Source: DASSBG01 sp035699085
Lineage (GTDB): Bacteria; Pseudomonadota; Gammaproteobacteria; Xanthomonadales; Rhodanobacteraceae
Assembly (NCBI GenBank): GCA_035699085.1
Contig: DASSBG010000045.1
Span: forward strand, 186,001 to 250,000
Direction of reading: 5' to 3'
DNA length: 64,000 nucleotides
Below are positions 63,638 to 64,000 of this stretch, one piece after another (position 1 is the first letter of the stretch; every line of letters begins with the position of its first letter). Position numbers and translations under genes: made by a program. Under the pieces are notes generated by a model that saw only the letters and a program-made list of their open reading frames with translations, had not been told where the DNA came from and made no database searches.

Positions 63638-64000
63638 ATGGCCACACTCTCCAAAATCCTGTTGTCATTCGTGCTGCTGGCGATTGTGGTGGGCGGAGCC
63701 TTTTTCTGGCTCTGGCCATCGCACGACGCGGGGCACATGGCACCCGCGAGCGCTGAGCCTGTCACCCGTATCGGCGATGCTGGTGCTCCTGCGCCAGCAC
63801 CCTCTGCCACGTCTTCGGACGTGCCGTGGAGCGAAGACGGTGCGGTCCGGCCTGCCAGGAAGATCGCGCCTGTCGGGGCGCGTCAGCTGTTCGCCAATAC
63901 GAACCTGACGCTTGGTGATCGCTTCAGGGGCTTGGTTGATCTCGCCTTTGCCGGCGACGAGACGGCTGCGCATCTGGCGGTGCAAATTGCCAATCAGTGC
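63638..64000 (+). CDS. Membrane-anchored protein, N-terminal fragment
   Basis: The first 121 residues of a protein cut by the window end. It begins MATLSKILLSFVLLAIVVGG with a hydrophobic segment to about residue 27, which is an anchor or uncleaved signal, followed by a Pro/Ala/Ser linker (APASAEPVTRIGDAGAPAPA) and the start of a folded part, APVGARQLFANTNLTLGDRF. The family is not recognised. The remainder suggests a periplasmic protein with helical repeats. The ATG has no strong ribosome site. Confidence 0.6.
   Translation, partial: MATLSKILLSFVLLAIVVGGAFFWLWPSHDAGHMAPASAEPVTRIGDAGAPAPAPSATSSDVPWSEDGAVRPARKIAPVGARQLFANTNLTLGDRFRGLVDLAFAGDETAAHLAVQIANQC

Overview
This is a chromosomal window from a high-GC gammaproteobacterium, most likely a member of the Xanthomonadales/Lysobacterales (Lysobacteraceae or Rhodanobacteraceae). 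The grounds are gene order (pilRS beside sucCD, bamD divergent from rluD, yebC-ruvC-ruvA-kup), the MGRGP-type N-terminus of YebC, a secreted protein ending in the FRDGFD tail often seen in this order, and intergenic DNA packed with short dispersed repeats. Most of the window is core metabolism. No rRNA, tRNA, integrase, transposase gene or CRISPR array was seen.

Left part (1-8830): the end of msrB, a three-gene cobalamin-linked cluster on the minus strand (degenerate histidine phosphatase, small membrane protein, cobalamin adenosyltransferase), two ubiquinone hydroxylases, a repeat-filled gap, a small secreted protein, ispB, an MFS exporter and ssb.

Accessory island (about 8832-19300): directly after ssb comes a frameshifted small-gene remnant and then six tightly packed plus-strand genes: an MmeI/YeeA-like DNA methyltransferase, a single-motif PLD-type nuclease, a superfamily 2 helicase, a GIY-YIG (T5orf172-type) protein, a 77-residue protein, and a large SMC/RecN-like ATPase with a CxxC between its ATPase halves. 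It looks like a multigene restriction-type anti-phage system. Its base composition is lower than the chromosome and is mosaic, with an AT-rich block covering the target-recognition half of the methyltransferase and the whole PLD gene. It is the strongest candidate for an unusual system here.

Middle (19318-37113): dedA, pilR-pilS, sucCD, an NadE whose glutaminase domain has lost two of three catalytic residues, bamD/rluD, a DUF72 gene, cytosolic trehalase with a DUF488 partner, pgeF, otsAB and uppS. The enterobacterial order rluD-pgeF-clpB is preserved but spread out by inserted genes, including trehalose synthesis and breakdown.

Second accessory module (37175-42845): a winged-helix regulator with a membrane protein, then a tandem-AAA ATPase divergent from a WYL-domain regulator, then a HEPN-type protein (R-x4-H motif) and a 57-residue protein, again divergent. 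A 10-bp-arm palindrome lies between the ATPase and WYL genes and a degenerate copy lies between the HEPN and small-protein genes, suggesting one WYL-controlled unit.

Right part (42917-64000): clpB with a good heat-shock promoter, an HWE-family sensor kinase, an MFS transporter, a Gly-rich beta-helix secreted protein, a CadC-like regulator with tetratricopeptide-type repeats, fmdB-like, DUF3011, aspS, a triplicated repeat block, yebC, ruvC (which seems to have gained a repeat-encoded N-terminal extension), ruvA, kup, a small membrane gene broken by a 61-bp tandem duplication, and the beginning of a membrane-anchored protein cut by the window end.
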